DNA from: JAJDTR01 sp965220415
Lineage (GTDB): Bacteria; Poribacteria; WGA-4E; JAJDTR01
Direction of reading: 5' to 3'
Length of the DNA: 64,000 bases
NCBI GenBank assembly: GCA_965220415.1
Contig: OZ244829.1
Span: 2,046,001-2,110,000, forward strand
Position numbers and translations under genes: made by a program
The notes under the pieces: generated by a model
The model's database searches: none
Seen by the model: only the letters and a program-made list of their open reading frames with translations
What the model was told of the DNA's origin: nothing
Part shown: piece by piece, positions 27,735 through 37,623 of the stretch
Numbering within the stretch: position 1 is the stretch's first letter
Layout: every line of letters starts with the position of its first letter

Positions 27735-28423
27735 CCGCTCGTTAAGTACACTTTTTTCAACATTTCTCGGTAATCGGCGACGGTATCCGCATCACACGGT
27801 TTGTAGCCGTACCAAACGTCGTCAAATACCTGAATCGCCGGCCGCAGCACGTCTTGTAATTCAGCTTGAGCCTGCAATGTGCGAAGATATTCCAGATTGG
27901 TCAAACTCTTATCATAGGTAAGCATGCCACGCTCCTGGAGATGGAAAATTGCCGACAAGTAGAGGAAGCGGAGCGCCTCTCTAAAGTTTTTTGATTCCGC
28001 AGCCCTTTCAGATTGGGTTAGAGCTGCCTGCTCCGTCGCCACATTTTCCATTGCAGTTTCAGCCACCTCATCTCGCGCCTCGGCAACCAGATTTCCCCGA
28101 ATCTGTTGGATGAAAAAAATGCTTGCGCCGACCAAAAGGATACAACCAAGCGTGATAAAAACGTGTCTGAGATTGATATCCATTTGCCTACGAGGAGCGA
28201 GGAGTTTGCTTAAAATATCCTCGTACTCCTCAAAGGAAACTTCCATCGTATCTTGGCTCGTTTCTACCTCTTCCCTAAACCGCATCTCCTCTGTCTCGAT
28301 TGCAAACAAAACGGGGATAGCCGTTAGAAAGAGTATCGCACAGATGGGAGTCTTAAGGTTTGCCAATATCTTTCCAATGTCTAGGATTCGTGAAACTAGG
28401 ATATCAATAGCATTTACATTCAT
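27731..28423 (-). CDS. DUF4129 domain protein of MoxR cluster
   Basis: The 230-aa protein has two membrane helices (~28-45 and ~90-110) and a C-terminal DUF4129 region with the family pattern FREALRFLYLSAIFHL, LTYDKSLTNLEYL and VFDDVWYGYKPCD. DUF4129 resembles a degraded transglutaminase-associated C-terminal domain that occurs beside DUF4350, DUF58 and MoxR. It is coupled to the following DUF4350 gene by an ATGA overlap. Confidence 0.85.
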   Translation of the reverse strand: MNVNAIDILVSRILDIGKILANLKTPICAILFLTAIPVLFAIETEEMRFREEVETSQDTMEVSFEEYEDILSKLLAPRRQMDINLRHVFITLGCILLVGASIFFIQQIRGNLVAEARDEVAETAMENVATEQAALTQSERAAESKNFREALRFLYLSAIFHLQERGMLTYDKSLTNLEYLRTLQAQAELQDVLRPAIQVFDDVWYGYKPCDADTVADYREMLKKVYLTSG

Positions 28424-28938
28424 GTTTATACCCTACACTCCGCACCTCATAAGTGCTAATTTAGGTATTTTTTGGTATCGTTCCAGCGATTAATGGTGAT
28501 AGCATATACTATATTCTAATTAAATAGAACATACTATATATTGAAATTACAATGCAAGACTGATATGAACATCACCAATCAAGTAATACCCGCCACAAGC
28601 TAGTTATAGAGTGAAAAACGAGGGTTTATTGACAAAAGAACTGTACCACTAGGAATAATGGCGTAATACCCACATTGCGCTCCGCTGGAGCGCGGGAATA
28701 TGGACATATCGCATTCTATTGACATTGCGCTCCTCTGGAGCGAGTTACTTGCGGAAAGAATTATTCCGCCAGGGATAATAGGGGGCTACCAATAAATTCT
28801 GTAAACCCGAAAAATGGGTGCGGAGAGTAGGTTATACATACAAAAGAATCTAATTACCGACAAAATCGGACGACACTTCGTAGCGCAAACTGTTAGTTTG
28901 CGCACACCACAATCTAACAGATCGTGGTACAGAAGAAT
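28424..28938. repeat. Intergenic gap with GCGCTCC palindromes
   Basis: Holds palindromic copies GCGCTCCGCTGGAGCGC and GCGCTCCTCTGGAGCG and the block ATTATTCCGCCAGGGATAAT. The same ordered set is repeated at about 30098-30240 between the next two genes, indicating that flanks were duplicated with the genes or that repeats spread in parallel. No coding region is seen. Confidence 0.7.
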
Positions 28939-29976
28939 CTAATTCCTAACAGAGTCGGACGCACCTTGTAAAATCTCTTTGTTCGTCAAGCGCATCTCAA
29001 TATCGAAACCCTCTTTCCGAATGCGGCGGTCAAAGTAAACAAGTGTGACGCCAATGAGGCCAACCGGCAATATCAAACAAGTCATGGCGGCGTCGAGACA
29101 ACTCCAAATGGCGTACTGGGGAAAACTACTCCAAGATGTCAGTTTCGGCAGTCCGAGCGCAAACAAGCTCGCCAACTTATCCAGTAGATTCCCATCTTCT
29201 TGCGGCGACTCTTCATCAACCGGCACACCATCCATTACCCCGCTAATAAGTCCCCGCGATAATGGAAGAATGCCAAGAATAAAGAACGTCAGCAGGAAAA
29301 TCCCTATCACCATCCCAAAAACGCGCCACCACTCGCCTTTGACCAGTTCACTGCTACGCTTGAGCGACTGGAAGGCAGATTTTTCTTCAAACACTGCCGC
29401 TAGACTACAGAAAATCCATCGCACTCCAAGATAAATTGCAGCAAAAATGCCGATGCCAACCGCCAAAACCGCGTTCCCCGGTGGATAGACCAAATAAATA
29501 AACGGAATGCTCAATCCGACAGTACAAATGAAAAGCAATGCTATAGTCACTATCCCATAGAGGGAACCGCTATAAAAGAGTGGCCAAAACCGACGTTTGG
29601 TCTGCCTGAACGCAGCACCGGCTGTAACGCGTTTGCCCAGATAAACTTGCGTGACGCCGAAGAACAGCGTACCTGCGACAACGAGCATTGCTAAAATTGC
29701 CACAAAGAAGGTAACCAAGGGAACGGCACCACCAACGCGGGACAGAATGCTCAGATCATCGCCAGTAGAAACCAAAAGCGCTGACATCCCATCCAATAGA
29801 TTGGCAGCCAATGCTATGACAAAATAAACGCTGCAGATTTTCGCGAACAGTCGGAAATGGTTGCGATAGAGGCTAAACATTGAGTCCAGAATGTCCGTGA
29901 ACCCCATTGGCTGAAGTGATGCCGCACTCGACACTTCGCAGTCACTTGCTTGTGATGAAGCCATGGGTTCAGACAT
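28939..29976 (-). CDS. Membrane protein, tandem paralogue 1 of 4
   Basis: The 345-aa protein opens with a soluble N-terminus ending in LQPMGFTDILDSMFSLYRNH, identical in style to its three neighbours, then five to six hydrophobic helices and a basic end YFDRRIRKEGFDIEM. The overall plan resembles the membrane domain found in glycerophosphoryl-diester-phosphodiesterase-like and DUF975-like proteins; no enzymatic motif is visible. Located downstream of a large VWA gene and upstream of DUF4129, so probably part of the same envelope system. Confidence 0.75.
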   Translation of the reverse strand: MSEPMASSQASDCEVSSAASLQPMGFTDILDSMFSLYRNHFRLFAKICSVYFVIALAANLLDGMSALLVSTGDDLSILSRVGGAVPLVTFFVAILAMLVVAGTLFFGVTQVYLGKRVTAGAAFRQTKRRFWPLFYSGSLYGIVTIALLFICTVGLSIPFIYLVYPPGNAVLAVGIGIFAAIYLGVRWIFCSLAAVFEEKSAFQSLKRSSELVKGEWWRVFGMVIGIFLLTFFILGILPLSRGLISGVMDGVPVDEESPQEDGNLLDKLASLFALGLPKLTSWSSFPQYAIWSCLDAAMTCLILPVGLIGVTLVYFDRRIRKEGFDIEMRLTNKEILQGASDSVRN

Positions 29977-30280
29977 TGTGCCCTTTACGCGTCATTTGCG
30001 CATTCGTTAAGCAGATATTGATCGCATCATCCATCTACAGACGTACGCTTTACCGCATCTATTAGCTCTCAAGTAACACTATCTAGCAATACACCACATG
30101 GCGCTCCGCTGGAGCGCGGAAATCTGGACATGTCGCCTTCTATTAACATTTCGATCCTCTGGATCGAGGAAAGGGACTCCGACCAGAAAGTGTTACTTGC
30201 TGAATGAATTATTCCGACAGGGATAATGGCGCGCTACCAAGTAAACAGGAGTTGAAATGCAATCCAGCTCTCCACGGTTA

Positions 30281-31231
30281 TCACACCTCCTCACTGGTCA
30301 CACGCATCTCGATATCGAAACCCTCTTTTCGAATTCGACGGTCAAAGTAGACTAGCGTGCCGCCAATGACGCCGACCGGGAGCATCAGACAATTTATTGC
30401 TAGATTGATAAAACTCTCAATTGAATAAACGATTAGTTCCTTCCAGGTCGTCAGTTGCGGCAAGAGAATTTGTCTCCATACTTCCGCCAAATCCCCGTCG
30501 CCACCCTGTTGTGGCAAGAACATCTCTCGCAACGTTTCCACCAAACCTCGATCTTCACCCATCGCTTGCGTTAAGCCGAGCACGAACGTGAAAGAAATTT
30601 GAAGCACGAACTGGACGAACCAAACAAGCAGGAAAATCGCCGTCGTCATACCGAAAACACGCCACCACCCGCCCTTAACCAACTCACTGCTTCGTTTGAG
30701 CGCTTTGACTGCCGATTTATCTTCAATCACGACTGCCAGAGTGCAGAATCCCCACCGATATGCAAAAAAGATAGCCAACGGAATGCCGAGGCAAGTTATC
30801 ATTAGTAGTCCTACCACCAAAAAGTAGAGAAAATTGGTTCCGAGGTAGGGCCAAAATCTGCGTTCCGTTCGCTTGAATGCCGCGCTGGCGGCAGTCTGCT
30901 TACCCAAGAAAGTTTGAGCACTTGCGAAGACGATAGCGCCTACGACAAACAGCACAACCACGATGCCGATTAAATCAAGGACAACCGCTATCAGCATCAA
31001 CATACCGAATTTACCGGAGCCGGCGGCGGAGACCGTGGAAATGCCAATCAGCAGTGCGTCAGCTAATTCGTACACAAAAAAGACGCTACAGATGCCCACA
31101 AACAACCGGAAATGACTGCGATAGAGACTAAACATGGAGTCCAGGATGTCCCCGAAGCCCATCGGTTGAAGAGATGTCGTAGCCGCCTCTTCACCGTTGC
31201 TTTCTTGTGATGAATCATTAGCTTGTAACAT
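30281..31231 (-). CDS. Membrane protein, tandem paralogue 2 of 4
   Basis: The 316-aa protein shares the N-terminal LQPMGFGDILDSMFSLYRSH block, the helical core (SSELVKGGWWRVFGM) and the YFDRRIRKEGFDIEM end with its neighbours. GGGGGAG sits just before the ATG at 31231, which is preferred to an ATG 75 bp upstream. Its upstream 80 bp closely match those of paralogue 3, so gene and promoter were duplicated together. Confidence 0.75.
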   Translation of the reverse strand: MLQANDSSQESNGEEAATTSLQPMGFGDILDSMFSLYRSHFRLFVGICSVFFVYELADALLIGISTVSAAGSGKFGMLMLIAVVLDLIGIVVVLFVVGAIVFASAQTFLGKQTAASAAFKRTERRFWPYLGTNFLYFLVVGLLMITCLGIPLAIFFAYRWGFCTLAVVIEDKSAVKALKRSSELVKGGWWRVFGMTTAIFLLVWFVQFVLQISFTFVLGLTQAMGEDRGLVETLREMFLPQQGGDGDLAEVWRQILLPQLTTWKELIVYSIESFINLAINCLMLPVGVIGGTLVYFDRRIRKEGFDIEMRVTSEEV

Positions 31232-31450
31232 TTGCTCTCCCCCTGTGTTTGAATGGTCGGTAAACGTTATCTCGTGATGCGTAAATTGGCTGTAATAGTA
31301 GCACAACCCACTATGATTGTAAAGAAGTGGTGAGAAGGTCGTGGTTGTCCTCTTCGCCGAACGATACGCCAGAAACCGGTCTAAATCATGGGTGCAAGTC
31401 CCGTACGGTGGGAAAATCTAATCAATCCGTGGCTTGTTCCTCGCAAATTA

Positions 31451-32434
31451 TCAATTTAGCTCACGCGCTGCCATAACCTCAATATCAAACCCCTCTTTCC
31501 GGATACGGCGGTCAAAGTAAATCAGCGTTACACCAATAATGCCCATCGGCAGCGTCAGACACGTGATAGCCAAGCCAATGCAACTTAGAATAGCGTCCAT
31601 AAAACCGTCCCAAGTCGTTTGTCCCGGTGCGACCATCTCAACTAACATGGCAGCCAACATTGCCTTCAATAGTTTTGTGAACATTTCCCGCAGACTTCCG
31701 GTTTCTTGCATCGTTTGTTCCAACAGGGCTTCATCTTCTTGCGTTACCTGATCCGTCAGGCTTCTAAACCCTTGGATACCGTAAATAACACCCAGAATGA
31801 ATGGAAACACGGCTTGGACAAATAGAACCAAAAGAAGGATCCCTATCATCATACCGAAAACGCGCCACCATCCGCCTTTTGACAATTCCGTGCTGCGCTT
31901 GAGTGCGCTGACTGGCGGTTTTTCCTCAAACAGAGCCGCCAGACTGCAGAAAATCCAACGAAAGCCAAAAAAGAGGGCAAACGGGATGCCGATGAGCGTA
32001 ACGGTGAATAACCCGACAACGATGCCGTAGAGGAGATTACTTCCGACGTATGGTAAAAACCTTCGTTTGGCTTGCTTTAACGCCGCGCTGGCAGTGACTC
32101 GTCTACCTAAGAAAGTTTGAGCGCTTCCCACGACTAGCCCGCCTTTGACGAGCAGCATTACCACCGCGCTAACCAAGATCAGTCCGCTTTCCGCGAACTT
32201 GAACATATGGAATTGGTCATAACTAGCGAAAAGAGCAGTGAAGATACTAGTTAACAGATTGAGAACAGTAATCCAGAGAAAATAAACCCCACAAATGCTT
32301 ACAAACAGTCTGAAATGGTTACGGTAGATACTAAACATCGCGTCGAGAATGTCCGCGAATCCCATCGGCTGAAGCGATGCTTGCGTCGCGTATTCATCTT
32401 TGCTTGCTCCAGATGAGTCATTAGGCTGTAACAT
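31451..32434 (-). CDS. Membrane protein, tandem paralogue 3 of 4
   Basis: The 327-aa protein has the same plan: LQPMGFADILDAMFSIYRNH, a helical core with STELSKGGWWRVFGMMIG, and YFDRRIRKEGFDIEV at the end. GGAGGAG precedes the ATG. Its region after the stop resembles that after paralogue 4 (TTGMSRACTTGCGAGG-like blocks), further evidence of tandem duplication with flanking DNA. Confidence 0.75.
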   Translation of the reverse strand: MLQPNDSSGASKDEYATQASLQPMGFADILDAMFSIYRNHFRLFVSICGVYFLWITVLNLLTSIFTALFASYDQFHMFKFAESGLILVSAVVMLLVKGGLVVGSAQTFLGRRVTASAALKQAKRRFLPYVGSNLLYGIVVGLFTVTLIGIPFALFFGFRWIFCSLAALFEEKPPVSALKRSTELSKGGWWRVFGMMIGILLLVLFVQAVFPFILGVIYGIQGFRSLTDQVTQEDEALLEQTMQETGSLREMFTKLLKAMLAAMLVEMVAPGQTTWDGFMDAILSCIGLAITCLTLPMGIIGVTLIYFDRRIRKEGFDIEVMAARELN

Positions 32435-32543
32435 CTTTTCTCCTCCCGTGTTTGATTGGTCAGTGAACGTTACTCCATGATACGCAAATGTGCTGTAATC
32501 GTTGCACAGCCACCATGATGGTAAAAGCCTGTTTGAATAATCG

Positions 32544-32697
32544 GTAGGTAACTGTTTAGTCTATCAATCTGTTTTGGGAATGTTGGTTCGTCGTGCTGCA
32601 GTTTAATCTCTGTTGCTACCCCATGAGCGTAATGTAGGAGCGATCTCCAGGTCGCGATTTCCTGTTGGTGCGTATGTTCTGGACTGAACTAAACAAT
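32544..32697 (+). repeat. Dispersed repeat D, empty copy (no unit C)
   Basis: This is the reverse complement of 24308-24488 but lacks the internal unit C; at the matching point it has only TGGGGTAGC. It contains an intact family B core (32634-32659). The surrounding gap 32435-32975 also holds an independent reverse unit C at 32776-32812. Confidence 0.85.
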
Positions 32698-32975
32698 TAC
32701 ATCGGTAGCAAAGCCATTTTTGGTTATTTGTAGAAAGGTTTTTCATGCCTTTATTATTGTCTATTACTTACCAGTGAGATCTCTATCGCACTCCTTAATC
32801 AGTCGGTTGATCGCACCCTACAACCGTACTTTTCAAATAGGTTCTCAAGAGGTGGTAGAAAGGTTCCGGTCGTCCTCCTTCCCACACGGTGCGCGGTATA
32901 TGGCGGTTATTTCGTCTCGGCAAGTTCCATCCGATGGGGAATCTAATCAATTGTTTGCCTTTGCCTCGCAAGTTG

Positions 32976-33809
32976 TCAATCTAGCTTGTCGGACATCATC
33001 ATTTCAATATCGAAACCCTCTTTCCGAATACGCTGATCGACGTATAGCAGCGTGAAACCGACAGCCATAATCGGCATGATAAGGGCATTGATAGCCGTGT
33101 TGATGGCGTGCAATAGGTAGAGACCGCCCTCTATCGCATCGTGGGATTCGTCCCAAATGCACCATCGAATAAGTTCCAAATAGTCCATCCCTCCCACAAT
33201 GCCTGATAAAGCAATGATGGACGTTGAAAAGATCACAAATATCAACTCAATTGTGAGAGCAATCATGAAAATTGCCAACATGATGCTGAACACGCGCCAC
33301 CACGCCCCCTTGACCAATTCTCCGCTGCGTCTCAGCGCTGTCGTCGCAGAATTTTCCTCAACCAAGACGGTCAGCGGGAAGAAACACCAACGCGTTCCGA
33401 GAAAGATGGCGACCGGGATGCCGATGACGGTAGAACTCAATGCCAAGACAACCAACAACCAGAGCACGCCACTTCCGGCGTAGGACTTAAACCGATTCAC
33501 GACTTGCCGAAATGCGGTGTGGAATGTGATACGCCTACCCAAATAGGTTCCAGCACTAGCAAACGCCAGTCCCGCATAACTTAAAATCACCAAAGCAGTA
33601 TCACACCAGTCCGCCAACCAGTGCCCGAATGTAGTAAGTATAATGTGCGAAGTGACATAAACAGATGAAATACCCACAAACAGTCGAAAATGGTTGCGGT
33701 AAAGGCTGAACGTCGTGTCCAGAATGTCCGTGAAACTCATCGGCTGAAACGACGCTCCTGTGGAGGCTTCACCTTTATCGATTTGTGATAGGTTGCTAGG
33801 TTGGGACAT
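32976..33809 (-). CDS. Membrane protein, tandem paralogue 4 of 4
   Basis: The 277-aa protein keeps the signature MSFTDILDTTFSLYRNH at its N-terminus and VDQRIRKEGFDIEM at its end, with a shorter hydrophobic core. It is the most divergent of the four, with fewer residues between helices. GGAGAGCGC precedes the ATG at 33809, chosen over a start 78 bp upstream. It is nearest the VWA gene in transcription order and may be the ancestral copy. Confidence 0.75.
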   Translation of the reverse strand: MSQPSNLSQIDKGEASTGASFQPMSFTDILDTTFSLYRNHFRLFVGISSVYVTSHIILTTFGHWLADWCDTALVILSYAGLAFASAGTYLGRRITFHTAFRQVVNRFKSYAGSGVLWLLVVLALSSTVIGIPVAIFLGTRWCFFPLTVLVEENSATTALRRSGELVKGAWWRVFSIMLAIFMIALTIELIFVIFSTSIIALSGIVGGMDYLELIRWCIWDESHDAIEGGLYLLHAINTAINALIMPIMAVGFTLLYVDQRIRKEGFDIEMMMSDKLD

Positions 33810-33948
33810 GCGCTCTCCATTCAGTATAGACAGGGTTGCTGGACAGTGAATGACGGCTTCGTTAGTCGAAAAATGCATATCTCGCAATTTTCGACAGATA
33901 GGGATTTAGGTTAGCAAAAAATGGCAAGATTCATTGTTTCCTGCGCTT

Positions 33949-36522
33949 TCATGCTCTGGCGCGTCTGAGGTCAATCCGACGCAGCGCAATGTCTGCGAGC
34001 AACAGGAGTAGAGCAACTATCAGGAATGGCCGCCAAAGGTGAATCCGAAGAACAACCGGCTGCTCGGGCGAACGAAATGTGTCTTCGGGTGGGAGGTTGA
34101 ATCTGCCGCCGGATACCGATGCGAGTTGCTTCAAGCCGGTCTCGTCGGCATTGTGAACAAGGTATTCGTCCGGATAAGAAACCACGGTGCCGGTCACTTG
34201 CGTATTCACGATCTCGCCGCTTCGTTTCTGCATGATGTTTACGAAATACGGTCCGACATCATTCGTCGGGAAATCCAGTTCATACCGCCCCGGCGCGGTT
34301 TGTGCCACCGCAAGTTGCTTCTTTTTTAGATCCGGCGCGATGAGGGAGATGTCGCTGTCCAACTCGTTCAGGAAATCTCCGGTCTCGCCAAGGGCATCAA
34401 TTGCCAGGTGTGCGTTTCCCTTCTCCTGCTCGATTTCCGCTTGAAAATTGCTCAGCGTTGTCTTGCGCATGGTGTCACGCACCAACTGCGTCCAGAACTT
34501 GCCGTACCCGGGCCATTCCAACCAATCGGAAGCCCAACGCGCCTTGGCGTCGGATGTGAATGCGACAGATTTGCCCAAGCCGTACTGCCAACTTGCCAAA
34601 AGTGGATCGCCGCGATCAGAAACGAGGAAGATTTCTGCGGTTGGACGCGGTTGCGTGGCGACATAACCGAGCAGAAACGGCGCAAGTTGAAGATCAATTC
34701 CGCTTAGAACCTGCGTAGGCTTAATCATCTGAGGAATGAACGGTTCATCAATGATTGCCGACTTTGACGCGGTAATGGTCTCCTTTGCAAAAATCTGCGG
34801 AATGTTGTAAGGATCCTGTGTGAAGTAATCGCGTCCGCCGCCCCAGTTTGCTAGGTTGCCCAGCAGATTCATGTCCGCTCCGCTGCCGATGCCCACTGTG
34901 GAAATCGTGATGCGTTCCGCGCGCATAGAACTCGCAATGCCATACCAATCCCCGGGTTGCGACATGCCGTCACTCAATACGATGACGTGCTTTAGCTTGG
35001 CGGCCGTCTCCGTCAGAGCGAGATACGCCTGTTGGAGTGCGGGATAGAGGTTCGTTCCGCCGCCCGCAGTAATCGAACCTATCTGATCGGATATGTACAT
35101 CTTGTCTGAAGCCGAATGCATTTCGGAAATCCAAAACGGCGAGCCGTCAAAGGCGACAACACCGATCTTATCGCGCCTGCCTAGCAGTTCTACCGCCCCG
35201 CGTGCTGCCTCCTTCGCCAACTCGATCTTGATGCCGCCCATGCTCCCCGACTTGTCAATCACTAGCACCATTGCCAAAGAAGGCGTTTCCTTTTTCTTCT
35301 CTGTGTCGGTTCGCACCGGCAGTATGGCTTCAATCGGGGTTTTGTAGTAGCCGCCAAGTCCAAAACTGTTTTCACTGCCCAACATCATGAATCCCCCGCC
35401 GAGATCCTGCACGTAGGTGCGGATTAGCTCCATCTGTTTCTCGCTCAGGCGATTGGCGGGCACATCGGCGAACACGACAAGATCGTAGTTTTGCAAATCG
35501 GCAAGTTCGTCCGGAACTCCCAAACCGTTGCGGACGTTAACGCGAATGTCAGCATCTTCAAGCGCCTGTGTTAGATAACGCGCTTGCGGTTCATTGTCGT
35601 CAATTAACAACACCTTCGGTTTACCCGATACAACGACAATGCCGAGTGCCCGATTGTTGTCGTAACGGGTGTCCCTCGTCGATCTGGCAAGCGCGTCAAA
35701 GGTTAACGTGCCGCTCTCCGTCGATGTCTGTGTAAACAGCACCCGATTTTCGCCCGCCTCCAAGCGAACCTCTTGTGTTGCGGCCTCGAATTTGTTCTTG
35801 AAAAGACGTATCTCCGCGATGTCCTCATGGTTGCTGTGAACAAGTACTTCCAAACTGAACGGTTCGCCCTGCTTGACTTGCGCGGGGGCATCAATCCGTT
35901 CCAGCATAATTTCCGGCTCATCACTCGGATAGAGTGGCACCGTGTCGATCTGCACCCCGAAATCCTGTCCGCGAAGTCCCGTGTGAATTGCGTCTCCCTG
36001 CGTCTCGACACCGTCAGTGACGAGAACGATCCGCTTATTCGCATTCGCGGGAAAAACACCCCACGCCATCTCGACCGCTTGTGCGATGTTGGTGGCGTCG
36101 CCCGCTTCCTCATCCTCCTCCAACCAAGCCTGCTTGATTTCAGCGAGGTCCAGTTCATCTTCGGATTCATCGCGAAAATCCTTGAGTATCTCCGACCTAT
36201 CCGTAAAGCCAATGACGCCCGCCTGCTGCCCTACGCCTTGTGATTTAAGAGCTTCGTTGATAAAGCCCGTCGACGTTTCCAAGCCGTCTGTAGAAATACT
36301 ATCCGATATATCCGCCAGAAAGATTACCGCCAGTTCGTCGTCTGTCTTCAGGTATTGAAGGTCCGCGACGCTCAGGATAAGCAGCACCACAATAATCGCT
36401 CGGATGATTAAGCTGACAATCCGCTGTGTTCGTGTCAGATCCACGAGGCTGCGCCGGAATCCGTAGTAAAGGGCAGGCAACAGAAGAAGGAGGAAGAGTA
36501 GAAATGGACGCGCAATTTCCAT
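33949..36522 (-). CDS. Large membrane protein with two VWA domains and amidotransferase-like middle
   Basis: The 857-aa protein has two N-terminal helices, a first VWA domain with MIDAS-type DISDS at 71-75, a beta-rich region, a glutamine-amidotransferase-like stretch (~300-400; GGFMMLGSENSFGLGGYY), a second VWA domain with a perfect MIDAS DKSGS at 423-427, a further domain and a C-terminal helix. This is the BatA-like chassis in MoxR/DUF58 clusters. It heads the run of four paralogous membrane proteins, DUF4129, DUF4350, MoxR and DUF58, suggesting one envelope complex. No strong ribosome site is seen before the ATG. Confidence 0.88.
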   Translation of the reverse strand: MEIARPFLLFLLLLLPALYYGFRRSLVDLTRTQRIVSLIIRAIIVVLLILSVADLQYLKTDDELAVIFLADISDSISTDGLETSTGFINEALKSQGVGQQAGVIGFTDRSEILKDFRDESEDELDLAEIKQAWLEEDEEAGDATNIAQAVEMAWGVFPANANKRIVLVTDGVETQGDAIHTGLRGQDFGVQIDTVPLYPSDEPEIMLERIDAPAQVKQGEPFSLEVLVHSNHEDIAEIRLFKNKFEAATQEVRLEAGENRVLFTQTSTESGTLTFDALARSTRDTRYDNNRALGIVVVSGKPKVLLIDDNEPQARYLTQALEDADIRVNVRNGLGVPDELADLQNYDLVVFADVPANRLSEKQMELIRTYVQDLGGGFMMLGSENSFGLGGYYKTPIEAILPVRTDTEKKKETPSLAMVLVIDKSGSMGGIKIELAKEAARGAVELLGRRDKIGVVAFDGSPFWISEMHSASDKMYISDQIGSITAGGGTNLYPALQQAYLALTETAAKLKHVIVLSDGMSQPGDWYGIASSMRAERITISTVGIGSGADMNLLGNLANWGGGRDYFTQDPYNIPQIFAKETITASKSAIIDEPFIPQMIKPTQVLSGIDLQLAPFLLGYVATQPRPTAEIFLVSDRGDPLLASWQYGLGKSVAFTSDAKARWASDWLEWPGYGKFWTQLVRDTMRKTTLSNFQAEIEQEKGNAHLAIDALGETGDFLNELDSDISLIAPDLKKKQLAVAQTAPGRYELDFPTNDVGPYFVNIMQKRSGEIVNTQVTGTVVSYPDEYLVHNADETGLKQLASVSGGRFNLPPEDTFRSPEQPVVLRIHLWRPFLIVALLLLLADIALRRIDLRRARA

Positions 36523-36587
36523 CAGTCTAAACCTGAATCAATTGGAACATTGACGATAAATGGTTTACTCGCCAAAAATTTGTCAAT

Positions 36588-36700
36588 GGATTAAGGTAGT
36601 AGGCACACGCCGTGTGCCGTAAACAGCCTTACGCCAACTGGTAGGAGCGATCAAGCGAGCGGATAGCAAGTGCGATAGAGATCCTTCTCCAGGTCGCGAC
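36588..36700. repeat. Dispersed repeat (copy 2) with unit C nested in family B
   Basis: The first part matches 2310-2401. At 36641 it has the left half of family B (GTAGGAGCGATC), then a unit C (36649-36684), then the right half of family B (TCTCCAGGTCGCGA). Compared with an uninterrupted B at 32634, this is a family B repeat split by unit C at GATC. The rest of the 36523-36917 gap shows no gene. Confidence 0.85.
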
Positions 36701-36917
36701 TACGCCACTACTTCAATATATTAAATACTTAAGAGGAAACCATTAACTAGCTGCATAAGCAGTGTGATAGGGATACCTTGCCAGCCTTGGAACGACTTGA
36801 TCGACACTATCAATGCGCTGAAAATAAAAAAAGATTGGATACGTAGGAGACACCAATCTACTTCCCGACAATCTAAATTGCGTGAGTCCTATTTCTCCCC
36901 AAACGAGACTTTCACTC

Positions 36918-37544
36918 CTAATCAAACTCCGCGTATACGAAATCCAACCACCTATTCTGCGGCGGCACGAGTGGGGGCGTTGCCGAAAGAGGCGCCCAAA
37001 ACAGCGTGAAGACATACCCACGATCTCCTTTTACCTCCCACTCCTCCACCGTTTCTTCCGGTGTGGTTAGCAGGAAAAAATGCCTTGTTTTCCGCGTACT
37101 CAGGCTTTGACTCGGCACCCATCCCGTAATCTTACACCGTATGCATGTCGGATTGAGTATGCTGTCGTATTCGACATATGAGACGTGCGTGAAATCTGTG
37201 TGTGTAGAATCGTAATGTACGGTCAGTCCCCTGGTTAGTTTTTCCTTGTAGACGTTTGCACTCAAATTTGGGTTGGTATAAATCGGGGTTGTAATCGAAA
37301 CAACCCTCTCGTCCTCCTCCAACTCGTTTTCAATACAGCCGAGCGATTTTTCAATCTTCACAGCCCGCAGCCCTGTTTCCTCATAGACCTCTCTCATTAC
37401 CGCCGTTTCGGGCGTTTCACCCTCCTCTACGGTCCCGGCTGGAATTTGGATGCCCGCCGTCGGATGCTTAAACAACAGTAACTCCTTTACCCCATTGCGT
37501 TCGCGCATGACAAATGCGGTAACTTTTTCGACGACGCTATTCAC
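36918..37544 (-). CDS. NUDIX hydrolase
   Basis: The 208-aa protein has a complete Nudix box at residues 37-59: Gly37, Glu43, then R51-E52, E55-E56 and G58-L59. It hydrolyses a nucleoside-diphosphate-linked substrate with Mg2+; the substrate is unknown. The domain is N-terminal and followed by a ~100-residue region with no clear match. GAGGGG precedes a GTG start. A MazG-like gene follows upstream in genome order and is transcribed in the same direction. Confidence 0.9.
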   Translation of the reverse strand: MNSVVEKVTAFVMRERNGVKELLLFKHPTAGIQIPAGTVEEGETPETAVMREVYEETGLRAVKIEKSLGCIENELEEDERVVSITTPIYTNPNLSANVYKEKLTRGLTVHYDSTHTDFTHVSYVEYDSILNPTCIRCKITGWVPSQSLSTRKTRHFFLLTTPEETVEEWEVKGDRGYVFTLFWAPLSATPPLVPPQNRWLDFVYAEFD

Positions 37545-37623
37545 GTAAATACCCCTCGGTTCTCGCCCAATGCCTCAAGCTGGAGAATAAAACTGAATTC
37601 GCCTTCTATTTTTCATCTCCGCC

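Noticed and set aside
31370..31450. A GTGCAAGTCCCGTAC stretch resembling a group II intron end or structured RNA
   Set aside because: No intron-encoded protein or domain V hairpin was found; the block is better explained as the duplicated 3' flank of paralogue 3.
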